A stretch of 50,731 nt of DNA, from the NCBI GenBank assembly GCA_030432565.1, contig JAUIGV010000038.1, positions 1 to 50,731 on the forward strand. Direction: 5' to 3'. The notes below the pieces were generated by a model, which ran no database searches, had not been told where the DNA came from, and saw only the letters and a list, made by a program, of their open reading frames with translations. This DNA comes from Verrucomicrobiia bacterium (GTDB lineage: Bacteria; Verrucomicrobiota; Verrucomicrobiia; Verrucomicrobiales; Akkermansiaceae). A program made the position numbers and the translations under genes. Shown one piece after another: positions 24,388 to 31,474 of the stretch (positions are counted from its first letter, which is position 1; each line of letters opens with the position of its first letter).

Positions 24388-26465
24388 GAGTAGATGTATT
24401 TTTTGCTTCGATCTCCGGTGACCATCTCAACATTAACTCCGGCCGGGTGGGCAGTCGCAGGGGGCGAGCCTTGATTCCACTTCACGGTCCGGATCAATTG
24501 ACCGCCTTCGACCCGATAGCTGTCTTCGATCAATTGGTCACCCGGCTGGGACAAGAAGGTTGGATTGCCACGGGGGCCAATCTGATAGCCTCGAAAACGG
24601 GCGGGCTTGAGACCGGCATGATCAACCGGATAGAGCTCTTTACCCAGGGGTTTCCCGAACGGAGCGAATCTGGAGAACCAAGTGTCATAGGCATCAAAAA
24701 ACCGGCCACGCCACACCAGCGACGGTTGCGATTTCTGCCCGTCGTAAGCGAGATGAATGTCTCCCGGGAATCCGACCAGAATGGCCTTTGTTCCGGTCTT
24801 TTCAAAAAAGGTGCGCTGGATGATAGGGCGGTCTTTTGGAGTAAGCTCAAAACGTCCACTCCGATGATCCGGGAATCCGGTGGGTAGGCCTTCCCCTTTC
24901 TGAATAAATGCCCAAAGGGCCGCGATTTGGCGTTCCGTGTCTCCATCGAGAATATCTGGAAGTGACGAATGACCATTGGGCCATAGCGAGGGCATCAGGG
25001 TGCCGGGGCGATAGGCGGGAGGATCGAGAAGGTAGGAACGGAACCAGCCGGGTTGGAGTCGCCGATCGAGTGAACTGAGATCGAGAGCCGGAATTCCCAG
25101 AGATTTTTGCTCGCCCCAATTGTGACAAGTAATGCAGTTGAAGCCGCCCTGACTGCCGAGGAGCGTGCGACCCGCCTTGAGGTCTTTGGGTTGTAGAACG
25201 ATTGGCTTGGCTCCGGGTGCGGCATCAAGTTTGGCAAGCCATTTGGCCAGGACCTCCGCATGCGCAGGATAAGCCGGCATTTGAGTTTTCAAGTAGGGGC
25301 GAACCCGACGGTCCCCGCGTCCTTCCAGCACGCCCACCAACCAATCGTGCTGGAGTTTGTGACCGATGCCAGTGAGGGGTGGCGGCACGCGACCGGAGTC
25401 ACCAAGGCTTTCGTTGCCGATGAAGAAGGGATCAGTTTCTACTCCCGGTCCGCCTTTTCCATCGCGACTGTGACAGGCGTAGCAATTCATGGCCGCGAAG
25501 GTCAGGTGACCCTTGCCAAAGTCTGGCGTATTGGATTGCTCTCCCTTGAGATAAAGCGCCAGGGAAGCTCGTTGTCCGGCAGTGAGGTGATAGTGTGGCT
25601 GTCCCTTGACGGGCTCGCCTGAAATACAGGATCCGGAGTTGAAAGAAGACGAGGGTGGGATCGGACGCATCTTTGTTCCTTCAACCCCAGGAAAATCGTG
25701 GCACGAGGCACAGTTCATTTTGGCGACGAGCGATTTTCCCTGGGCGACTTGATCCCGATTGACCTTTGGCCAGGGAGCCAGATCCCGCTCTTCCCGGGGA
25801 TCGCTTGACTGGAAGTCGAGCAAATGAGCGGAAATGTCGATGATCTCCTGCTTTTCGAGAGGAATATGGGGCATTCGCCCATCGGGACGATACCTTGAGG
25901 GGTCATTGAGGAAACGTTCCAGTGCCGTTAGAGTCGTCTTCTCCTTGAGATCAGGGAGAGAAATTGCGAGAGCCGATTTTAGAGTCAAGCCACTGCCTCG
26001 GGGCCCCTGAAAATCACTCGTCGGAGCGTGGCACGCCACACAACCTTTCTCATGATAGAGCGCACTCCCTCGTTCGGCATTGGCATGACGGGCTTTTTTG
26101 AATTTGAGCCCTTTCCCAAGAGAACCAAGGTAGGAAACGACGGCATCGACTTCCGGCCCGGCAAGTCCATGGGTCATGTGCGGCATTGTTGATCCCTTGC
26201 GACCGGCTTCAGGATTCTTAAGAAATTTCACCACCCAGTCACGACTCACGCGGCTGGAAATATTTTCAAGGGAAGGGCCTTTTCGCGGAATAACCACTTC
26301 GGATTCCCCGTGGCAATTGGCACAGCCAAGTTCGGAGAAAAGAATCGCCCCGCCAACTGCGGAAGGAGCCTGTGAATGGAAGCGCTCATAACCAACCACC
26401 AGGGGTTCGGCCTGGGCAAAGCCAAACGTCATGAGCGCTATCGCGGGAATGAATTTTTTCTTCAT
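24378..26465 (-). CDS. Multiheme c-type cytochrome (five CXXCH motifs)
   Basis: The 695-residue protein has a clear Sec signal (MKKKFIPAIALMTFGFAQA) and five heme motifs: CANCH (48-52), CVACH, CASCH, CYACH and CITCH. Several sit in ordinary cytochrome c domains ending in 'MPH' or 'MPAY' segments that can supply the axial Met. The last ~160 residues have no heme motif and look beta-rich (FRGYQIGPRGNPTFLSQPGD). Its start overlaps the isomerase stop by 4 bp and its stop overlaps the propeller dehydrogenase by 10 bp, so it is likely the electron carrier of this operon, taking electrons towards the respiratory chain. Confidence 0.88.
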   Translation of the reverse strand: MKKKFIPAIALMTFGFAQAEPLVVGYERFHSQAPSAVGGAILFSELGCANCHGESEVVIPRKGPSLENISSRVSRDWVVKFLKNPEAGRKGSTMPHMTHGLAGPEVDAVVSYLGSLGKGLKFKKARHANAERGSALYHEKGCVACHAPTSDFQGPRGSGLTLKSALAISLPDLKEKTTLTALERFLNDPSRYRPDGRMPHIPLEKQEIIDISAHLLDFQSSDPREERDLAPWPKVNRDQVAQGKSLVAKMNCASCHDFPGVEGTKMRPIPPSSSFNSGSCISGEPVKGQPHYHLTAGQRASLALYLKGEQSNTPDFGKGHLTFAAMNCYACHSRDGKGGPGVETDPFFIGNESLGDSGRVPPPLTGIGHKLQHDWLVGVLEGRGDRRVRPYLKTQMPAYPAHAEVLAKWLAKLDAAPGAKPIVLQPKDLKAGRTLLGSQGGFNCITCHNWGEQKSLGIPALDLSSLDRRLQPGWFRSYLLDPPAYRPGTLMPSLWPNGHSSLPDILDGDTERQIAALWAFIQKGEGLPTGFPDHRSGRFELTPKDRPIIQRTFFEKTGTKAILVGFPGDIHLAYDGQKSQPSLVWRGRFFDAYDTWFSRFAPFGKPLGKELYPVDHAGLKPARFRGYQIGPRGNPTFLSQPGDQLIEDSYRVEGGQLIRTVKWNQGSPPATAHPAGVNVEMVTGDRSKKYIYSWK

Positions 26466-27370
26466 TTCCTGAGACAGTGATCGAGATATGCCCTTGAGGT
26501 GTTGATGGCCTTGGTGATTTCAACTGCGGATCCGAGCATGGGAATGCCTCTCGGCACGGGATGGCTAAAAATCTCCACAAGTCCGGAGAACTTGATGTCA
26601 CGCAAGGCCCGCAGGATCGGGACGTAATCCAGTTTGCCAAATCCGGGAAGTTGCTTGAGTTGGTCCTCTTGGGACATCTTCTTCTTTGATGATGGATGAT
26701 GCTCTTGAAAGTAGATGAAAGGAATGTGCCTGTTTCCCCCTTCCCTGAGGAGCGCGGGGATCTGGTCAATGGCATCGTGGAGATGGTGGGGGGCAAAGGC
26801 CACCCCGACGTTTTTCGAAGGATTTAACTCGTAAAAATAGCGGATGGAATCGGGCGAGGAGAGCATCGAGTTCTTGTGGTTTTCGATAGCCATGGTCACA
26901 CCAAGTTCCTCGGCCAGCTCATAGTGGGGTTTTAGTTTTTCAAAGAAAGCCTTCACCTGTTTCCTGGCTTCTTTGCCCACCGGATCCTTCGGTCCCATGC
27001 CTCCGGAGCCACAAACGGTCATCGTCCCGCCGTTCTTCTTGGTCCACCGCATCTCGTCATCCTGCCGAAAAGGGCCAAGCGGATAGCAGGTCGAAACCGA
27101 CATCTTGGTCTGATGTTTTTCAAGGAGCTTCTGAAAAGCCTCATCTCCCACCTTGCTGATCTGCTCTCGATGAGTGGCGTGCACTTTGCGCCAAATATCG
27201 ATCGATTCACTTCCGGTCTTTTTAACCTCGGCCAAGACTTCGTCGAGGAGCATGTTGCCATACATCGCCGAGGACATGACGTAGCGGAGAGCCCATTCCT
27301 GTTCCGTTCCTTTGGCAGAGCGGACGAGGGCTGCTGCGCCGACGATTTTCGAGAAGTCTCTTCGGTTCAT
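26462..27370 (-). CDS. Tat-exported sugar phosphate isomerase/epimerase-like TIM barrel
   Basis: The 302 residues fit the xylose-isomerase-like TIM barrel family. A Tat-type start (MNRRDFSKIVGAAALV) suggests export, as is common for PVC members. Candidate metal ligands are the Glu in VTMAIENHKN, the His pair in VAFAPHHLHD and the Glu in GLVEIFSHP. Members isomerise or epimerise sugars such as hydroxypyruvate, tagatose or inositol derivatives; this one cannot be assigned a substrate. It lies 3 bp after the DJ-1-like gene and overlaps the cytochrome gene by 4 bp. Confidence 0.87.
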   Translation of the reverse strand: MNRRDFSKIVGAAALVRSAKGTEQEWALRYVMSSAMYGNMLLDEVLAEVKKTGSESIDIWRKVHATHREQISKVGDEAFQKLLEKHQTKMSVSTCYPLGPFRQDDEMRWTKKNGGTMTVCGSGGMGPKDPVGKEARKQVKAFFEKLKPHYELAEELGVTMAIENHKNSMLSSPDSIRYFYELNPSKNVGVAFAPHHLHDAIDQIPALLREGGNRHIPFIYFQEHHPSSKKKMSQEDQLKQLPGFGKLDYVPILRALRDIKFSGLVEIFSHPVPRGIPMLGSAVEITKAINTSRAYLDHCLRK

Positions 27371-27373
27371 GAT

Positions 27374-27955
27374 TCAAGAGCCGGTTGAGGCTGCTTCCTC
27401 CAGCATCTTGATCCAGGGACCCACGTAGTGTCCGTTATCGTGATAGGTTCTTCCCGAGACCAGATTGCCATCGATCACACAGGCTTCATTGACATAAATT
27501 CCGCCACAGATTTCGAGGTCGAACTGACACTTCGCCACGGTGGCCATGCGCCGCCCCTTGACCCGATCGGCACGGGCAGGAATCTCGACGCCATGACAAA
27601 CACTCGCAATCGGTTTGTTCCGGTCAAAAAACCATTGGGTCAGTTTGATGAGGTCCGGATCCTCACGAATGTATTCCGGTGCCCGTCCCCCGGAGAACAA
27701 AATTCCAAGGTAGTCCTCCGGGTTCACCTCTGAAAAGGCGAGATCTGCAGCCAACTGATAGCCCTCCCACTCCCGCGTGATGGTCCAGCCGGGCCGAATT
27801 TCATGCATCACCATTTGGTAGAGTCTCTTCTCGGGAGCAATCACCACCGGTTCAATTCCCGCTTCCTGCAGCCGATAGTAGGGATACAGGGTGTCGACCG
27901 TTTCGCTGGCATCTCCAATTACAATCAGAGCCTTGCCAATCACCTTGTTTGTCAT
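27374..27955 (-). CDS. DJ-1/PfpI family protein
   Basis: The 193-residue protein has the DJ-1/PfpI nucleophile elbow IASVCHG with Cys120-His121 and a conserved acidic residue near 18 (GDASET). FSGGRAPEYIREDP is the usual strand-turn before the active site. There is no signal peptide, so it is cytoplasmic, unlike the other three products of the operon. The family includes glyoxalase III, amidase and chaperone-like members. A role in detoxifying reactive carbonyl products of sugar oxidation would suit the context but is inference. It is the first gene of the minus-strand operon and diverges from the XylR-type regulator. Confidence 0.88.
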   Translation of the reverse strand: MTNKVIGKALIVIGDASETVDTLYPYYRLQEAGIEPVVIAPEKRLYQMVMHEIRPGWTITREWEGYQLAADLAFSEVNPEDYLGILFSGGRAPEYIREDPDLIKLTQWFFDRNKPIASVCHGVEIPARADRVKGRRMATVAKCQFDLEICGGIYVNEACVIDGNLVSGRTYHDNGHYVGPWIKMLEEAASTGS

Positions 27956-27976
27956 TTCGGCATCTTATCTCTTTCT

Positions 27977-27999
27977 TTTAACGAGTCTATCCAGTTAAA
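27977..27999. promoter_or_regulatory. Candidate operator between the regulator and DJ-1-like genes
   Basis: TTTAAC (27977-27982) and GTTAAA (27994-27999) form an inverted repeat with an 11-bp spacer, so centres are 17 bp apart, in the only noncoding stretch between the divergent genes. AraC-type regulators usually bind here, but the match is short and could be chance. Confidence 0.3.
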
Positions 28000-28027
28000 G
28001 TCCACCAAACATCAGGTTTTTCGTCAC

Positions 28028-29206
28028 ATCAAATCTCCGCAAAATCCCTCTGTTCGCCGGGTTGCGATTCTCATCGAAACCACCCGGACCTACTCCCGTG
28101 AGATGCTCGCCGGAGTCAGTCGATACATCCACCGTCATGGTCCCTGGTCGACCTTCCTCGAGCTCAGATCTCTGGAATCATCTGTTCCCCCGTGGTTGGA
28201 GAACTGGGATGGAGATGGAATCCTGACGAGAACCCAGACCGATGGGATGGCCCGGGCCATCGCCTCGACGGGTGTTCCGGCGGTCGAGTTGCGATCCTCG
28301 AACTTGAATCGACAGCTTCCCTTTATCGGTATGGATAACCGGATGATCGGACAATTGGTCGCCGACCACTTCATCAACCGGGGCTATCGTCACTTCGCGG
28401 CCTACACCCTCGACACCGAATCCTTCTTCCGGGAACGAATTCAAAAATTCGTCAACTACTTGAAGGAGAGCATTGGCGCCGGGTGTTCGCTCCTTCCATC
28501 TCATGGCGAAGCGACGCCAGACGACTGGGAGGACCATCAAGACAAGTTGATGGCGTGGTTGCAATCACTCCCAAAACCAGTGGGAATCTTTGCGACAAAC
28601 GACCAACTCGCCACCCGCCTTCTCGATGCCTGTCAACGTGCCGGAATCTCAGTCCCCGAGGAAGTTGCAGTGGTGGGTTGCGAGAACGAAACCACCCTGT
28701 GCAGATTCGCATCACCTCCGCTGACCAGTGTGAGATTCGATGGCGGGGCGGTGGGCTACCGTGCCGCCGAAGTGTTGGATCAGATGATGAAGGGCGGTCC
28801 CGGTGTGAATCCCGGGACCATCTTGATCCCGCCGAAAGGCATCGAAATCCGGGCTTCATCGGATGAATTCGTGATCGATGATCCCATCGTTCTTCAGGCG
28901 GTGAAGTTGATCCGGCAGCAGGCCTTCTCAGGAATGACGGTGGCAGAAATCTGTGCTCAGCTTGGAGTCTCGCGCAGCACCCTGGAAAGACGAATGAAAG
29001 CAACCCTGAAACGAGGTGCGAAGGCCGAGCTACTCCGCGTTCGCTTTGGAGAAGTGAACCGCCTTCTGCAAAATACCGACCTCACGATCGAAGCGATCGC
29101 GGAAGTGACGGGCTTTACTTATGCCCACTATCTTCAAACGAGCTATCGTGAACGCTACGGGATCTCTCCAGGTAAATTTCGCCAGAAGCTGAATCGAGTA
29201 ACCTGA
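28028..29206 (+). CDS. XylR-type AraC family transcriptional regulator
   Basis: An N-terminal sugar-binding domain of the LacI/periplasmic-binding type (RRVAILIETTRTYSREMLAG, VGIFATNDQLATRLLDACQ, VPEEVAVVGCENE) is followed by a C-terminal AraC HTH pair (MTVAEICAQLGVSRSTLERR, TIEAIAEVTGFTYAHYLQT). This is the XylR architecture, which senses a sugar and activates a neighbouring catabolic operon. The start is a problem: between the divergent gene and ATG 28103 there is no in-frame ATG, GTG or TTG, yet the conserved first beta-strand lies before 28103. The nearest canonical starts are 27803 and 27815, inside the opposite gene. I place it at an ATC (28028) with AGG 11 bp upstream as the simplest reading; this is uncertain. 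Confidence 0.85.
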   Translation: MKSPQNPSVRRVAILIETTRTYSREMLAGVSRYIHRHGPWSTFLELRSLESSVPPWLENWDGDGILTRTQTDGMARAIASTGVPAVELRSSNLNRQLPFIGMDNRMIGQLVADHFINRGYRHFAAYTLDTESFFRERIQKFVNYLKESIGAGCSLLPSHGEATPDDWEDHQDKLMAWLQSLPKPVGIFATNDQLATRLLDACQRAGISVPEEVAVVGCENETTLCRFASPPLTSVRFDGGAVGYRAAEVLDQMMKGGPGVNPGTILIPPKGIEIRASSDEFVIDDPIVLQAVKLIRQQAFSGMTVAEICAQLGVSRSTLERRMKATLKRGAKAELLRVRFGEVNRLLQNTDLTIEAIAEVTGFTYAHYLQTSYRERYGISPGKFRQKLNRVT

Positions 29207-29212
29207 GGGGCT

Positions 29213-30076
29213 TCATTCTTTGCCGGAAATCTCACCGGCAAGTTTGACATACTCGTGGCTTAGACTGCCTCTTTTCTTCGCGGTCCACTTGCGGAAGCCG
29301 AGCGGACGCTTGTCGAAGTTTTTGCTGGTCGTTTCTCCATTCACCATCTGAATGCCCTGGTAGTCGTTGATGACCAATTTGTGGGTGTGGCCTGCGAGCA
29401 TCGCAACCACTCCGTTGGCTTTGAACAATTCGAGCAGTTCCTTCCGCTTTTCGGGTTCGATGTTGTAATAGTTCTCCTTTTCGTCCGGAGCCTTCACAAA
29501 GAGCGGGTAGTGGGTCACGACGACAACCGGGCTGTTCTTTTCCTTGGCGGTTCTCAAAGCGGCCTTGAACCAGACGTCGTGCTTTTCTGACTCGCCTTCC
29601 AGAGGAGCCTTCCAGAGTTGGGTGTTTGCCACGACGAAGGTGTAGCCCTTGTGTTCCAGGGTGTAGTAGTCTTTGCCGACTTTTGCTCGATAGCTTTTGA
29701 GTGATTCGGTGGTGGGCTTGTTGCCGACGTCATGATTTCCGGCGGCACAGTGACAGGGGATTTTGAAGCCAGCCTTGATTCGGTTGAAGTCGGCAAAGGA
29801 TTTATCGTTGGCCTTCCCGACCAGATCACCACAGATGAGCACAAAGTCGGGAGCCATGTCATTGATCTGCGCGACCGCGAGCTCGAAGGTTTTGACATCG
29901 TGCTCGTAGCCGCCCATGCCCAGTTGGGTGTCGCACATCTGAACGAAGGTAAACTCTTTCGAGGTCCCGGCCTTAGTCTTTTCCACTTCGTCTGCCATTC
30001 CCCGGTGATTGGTCAGGAGGATTCCGCCAACGAGGGCGGTGGCAGCAAGCAAAGGCAAGACGCGGGACAGCTTCAT
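29213..30076 (-). CDS. CPPED1-like calcineurin-type metallophosphoesterase
   Basis: The 287-residue protein has a Sec signal (LSRVLPLLAATALVGGILL). The five metallophosphoesterase blocks are present: CDTQ (49-51 region), GDLVG (83-87), GNHDVG (113-118), VVVTHYPLF and GHTHK. In the first block the usual DxH is D-T-Q, as in the CPPED1 branch, where Gln replaces the His. It therefore probably binds two metals and hydrolyses a phosphoester, but with that branch's altered site. It ends 6 bp from the stop of the convergent XylR-type regulator and diverges from the esterase at 30175 over 98 bp. Confidence 0.9.
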   Translation of the reverse strand: MKLSRVLPLLAATALVGGILLTNHRGMADEVEKTKAGTSKEFTFVQMCDTQLGMGGYEHDVKTFELAVAQINDMAPDFVLICGDLVGKANDKSFADFNRIKAGFKIPCHCAAGNHDVGNKPTTESLKSYRAKVGKDYYTLEHKGYTFVVANTQLWKAPLEGESEKHDVWFKAALRTAKEKNSPVVVVTHYPLFVKAPDEKENYYNIEPEKRKELLELFKANGVVAMLAGHTHKLVINDYQGIQMVNGETTSKNFDKRPLGFRKWTAKKRGSLSHEYVKLAGEISGKE

Positions 30077-30174
30077 GATGCTCCTTGAGTAACCACCAGG
30101 AGTCGATCCGTCGAGGGGCGATTCCCTGATGATTTAAAATTTGGAAGTGATCTTGAGATGAAGCATGCTGGGGC

Positions 30175-30903
30175 ATGAAGGTGAAGGAAGTCGTGCTTAG
30201 CATCCGGGTCCTTTTATTGTCTTGGGCAGGAAACGTCGGAGCGGATGAGGGGAAGCACCTTTTTATTCTTTCCGGTCAATCGAACATGGCGGGGATGGAT
30301 GAAAGCATTTCCTTCGTTCCCGCGGTGACCAAGGCATTTGGGAAAGAGCAGGTCATTGTGGTGAAGAGTGCCAACAGCGGGCAGTCGATTCGCAGCTGGG
30401 CCAAGACGAATCATGAAAACCCTCCACCCACGCGAGGACGGGTGCCGAAGGTGAGGGGAGAGCTTTATGATCCCTTGATTCAAAAAGTGAAGACGGCGAT
30501 CGAGGGGAAACAGCTTAAGACAGTGACCTTGGTCTGGATGCAGGGTGAATCCGATCTCAACAACACGGCTTACGATTCCTATCTCAAGGAGTTGCTGGAA
30601 CAGCTGCAGAAAGACCTGTCTTTTAAAGACATCAATATTGTCATCGGCCGGATTAGCGACAGTGGCCTCGACAATCCGAAGCGTCTTGAGGGGCGCCTCA
30701 ATATCAGGAAGGTTCAGAAAGATTTCGCCGAGGCTCATCCGAGGGGAGCGTGGGTGAATACCGATGACTTGAATGATCGCGAGGTGGACGGCAAAGTGAT
30801 TCACGATCTTCACTACACCAAGGCAGGGTATCGAACCCTGGGAGCGAGATTTGCAGAGAAGGCCATCGCCCTGATCAAACAGCTGTCTTCGAAAGCGAAG
30901 TAA
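30175..30903 (+). CDS. SASA-type SGNH carbohydrate esterase
   Basis: The 242-residue protein has an N-terminal Sec signal and the sialate O-acetylesterase (SASA, formerly DUF303) motifs: LSGQSNMAG with nucleophile Ser36, VWMQGESD, and the C-terminal DLHYTKAGY with the catalytic Asp/His. Such enzymes remove acetyl groups from sugars, including plant and algal glycans. It is the first of three SASA domains within about 7 kb (also 35147-36205 and the N-terminus of 36298-39342). It is followed by the BlaI operon after a gap of about 160 bp. Confidence 0.87.
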   Translation: MKVKEVVLSIRVLLLSWAGNVGADEGKHLFILSGQSNMAGMDESISFVPAVTKAFGKEQVIVVKSANSGQSIRSWAKTNHENPPPTRGRVPKVRGELYDPLIQKVKTAIEGKQLKTVTLVWMQGESDLNNTAYDSYLKELLEQLQKDLSFKDINIVIGRISDSGLDNPKRLEGRLNIRKVQKDFAEAHPRGAWVNTDDLNDREVDGKVIHDLHYTKAGYRTLGARFAEKAIALIKQLSSKAK

Positions 30904-30988
30904 GTGACTGACTTCGATTGGGGGAGTGGGGCTGGTCCGAAAAATCCAGTCTGACCCTTTCGTCATTTCCAGTTTTTAAAACTTCCTC

Positions 30989-31017
30989 TTGTCAACATAC
31001 GACGCTTGTCGTAAATC
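30989..31017 (+). promoter_or_regulatory. Promoter of the BlaI/M56 operon
   Basis: TTGTCA (30989-30994) and TAAATC (31012-31017) are spaced by 17 bp. The first BlaI-type operator lies in the spacer and the second covers the expected start site near 31024. This is a repressor-overlapped promoter of the bla/mec kind. Confidence 0.55.
30998..31013. promoter_or_regulatory. BlaI-type operator 1
   Basis: TACGAC and GTCGTA are separated by 4 bp (gctt), a perfect inverted repeat that closely follows the TACxxx/xxxGTA dyad bound by BlaI/MecI repressors. It lies between the -35 and -10. Confidence 0.8.
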
Positions 31018-31022
31018 AACAC

Positions 31023-31038
31023 TACGACAGTCGTCGTA
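31023..31038. promoter_or_regulatory. BlaI-type operator 2
   Basis: The same TACGAC-4-GTCGTA dyad (spacer agtc) is repeated 25 bp downstream of operator 1, that is, on nearly the same side of the helix after about 2.4 turns. It overlaps the predicted transcription start. Confidence 0.8.
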
Positions 31039-31066
31039 TATTGATCTTTCCCGTCACAACCTTCCC

Positions 31067-31474
31067 ATGGCTTCCAATCGAAAAAATTTAAACTCTTCAC
31101 CTCAGCCCACTGGTGCCGAGTTGGAAATTCTGCGAGTCTTGTGGGATCGCGGCGCGAGTACGGTGCGCGAAGTTCACGAATCATTTGGTCCAAAAAAGGA
31201 TGTTGGCTATACCACGACCCTAAAACTTTTGCAGAGAATGTCGGAGAAAGGACTGGTGGAGCGTGACCAGTCGCAACGATCGCATGTTTATCAGGCAGTG
31301 TTGAAGGAAGAGCCAACCCAGCGACGCATGGTGGCAGATTTGCTGGCGAAGGCCTTTGCCGGAAGTACGCCTTCGCTCGTGATGCAGGCCTTGAGCGCCA
31401 AGAAAGCAAGTAAGGCGGAACTTGCGGAGATTCGAAAGCTTCTCGATGAAATGGAGAAAGGGGCCGGGAAATGA
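31067..31474 (+). CDS. BlaI/MecI/CopY family repressor
   Basis: The 135-residue protein has the winged-helix N-terminal domain of BlaI (TGAELEILRVLWDRGASTVREV, GYTTTLKLLQRMSEKGLVER) and the C-terminal dimerisation helices (ADLLAKAFAGSTPSLVMQAL). I start it at ATG 31067, after the two operators; an upstream in-frame TTG (30989) is part of the -35. In the family the repressor is inactivated by the membrane protease encoded next, whose start overlaps its stop by 4 bp (ATGA). Confidence 0.92.
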   Translation: MASNRKNLNSSPQPTGAELEILRVLWDRGASTVREVHESFGPKKDVGYTTTLKLLQRMSEKGLVERDQSQRSHVYQAVLKEEPTQRRMVADLLAKAFAGSTPSLVMQALSAKKASKAELAEIRKLLDEMEKGAGK

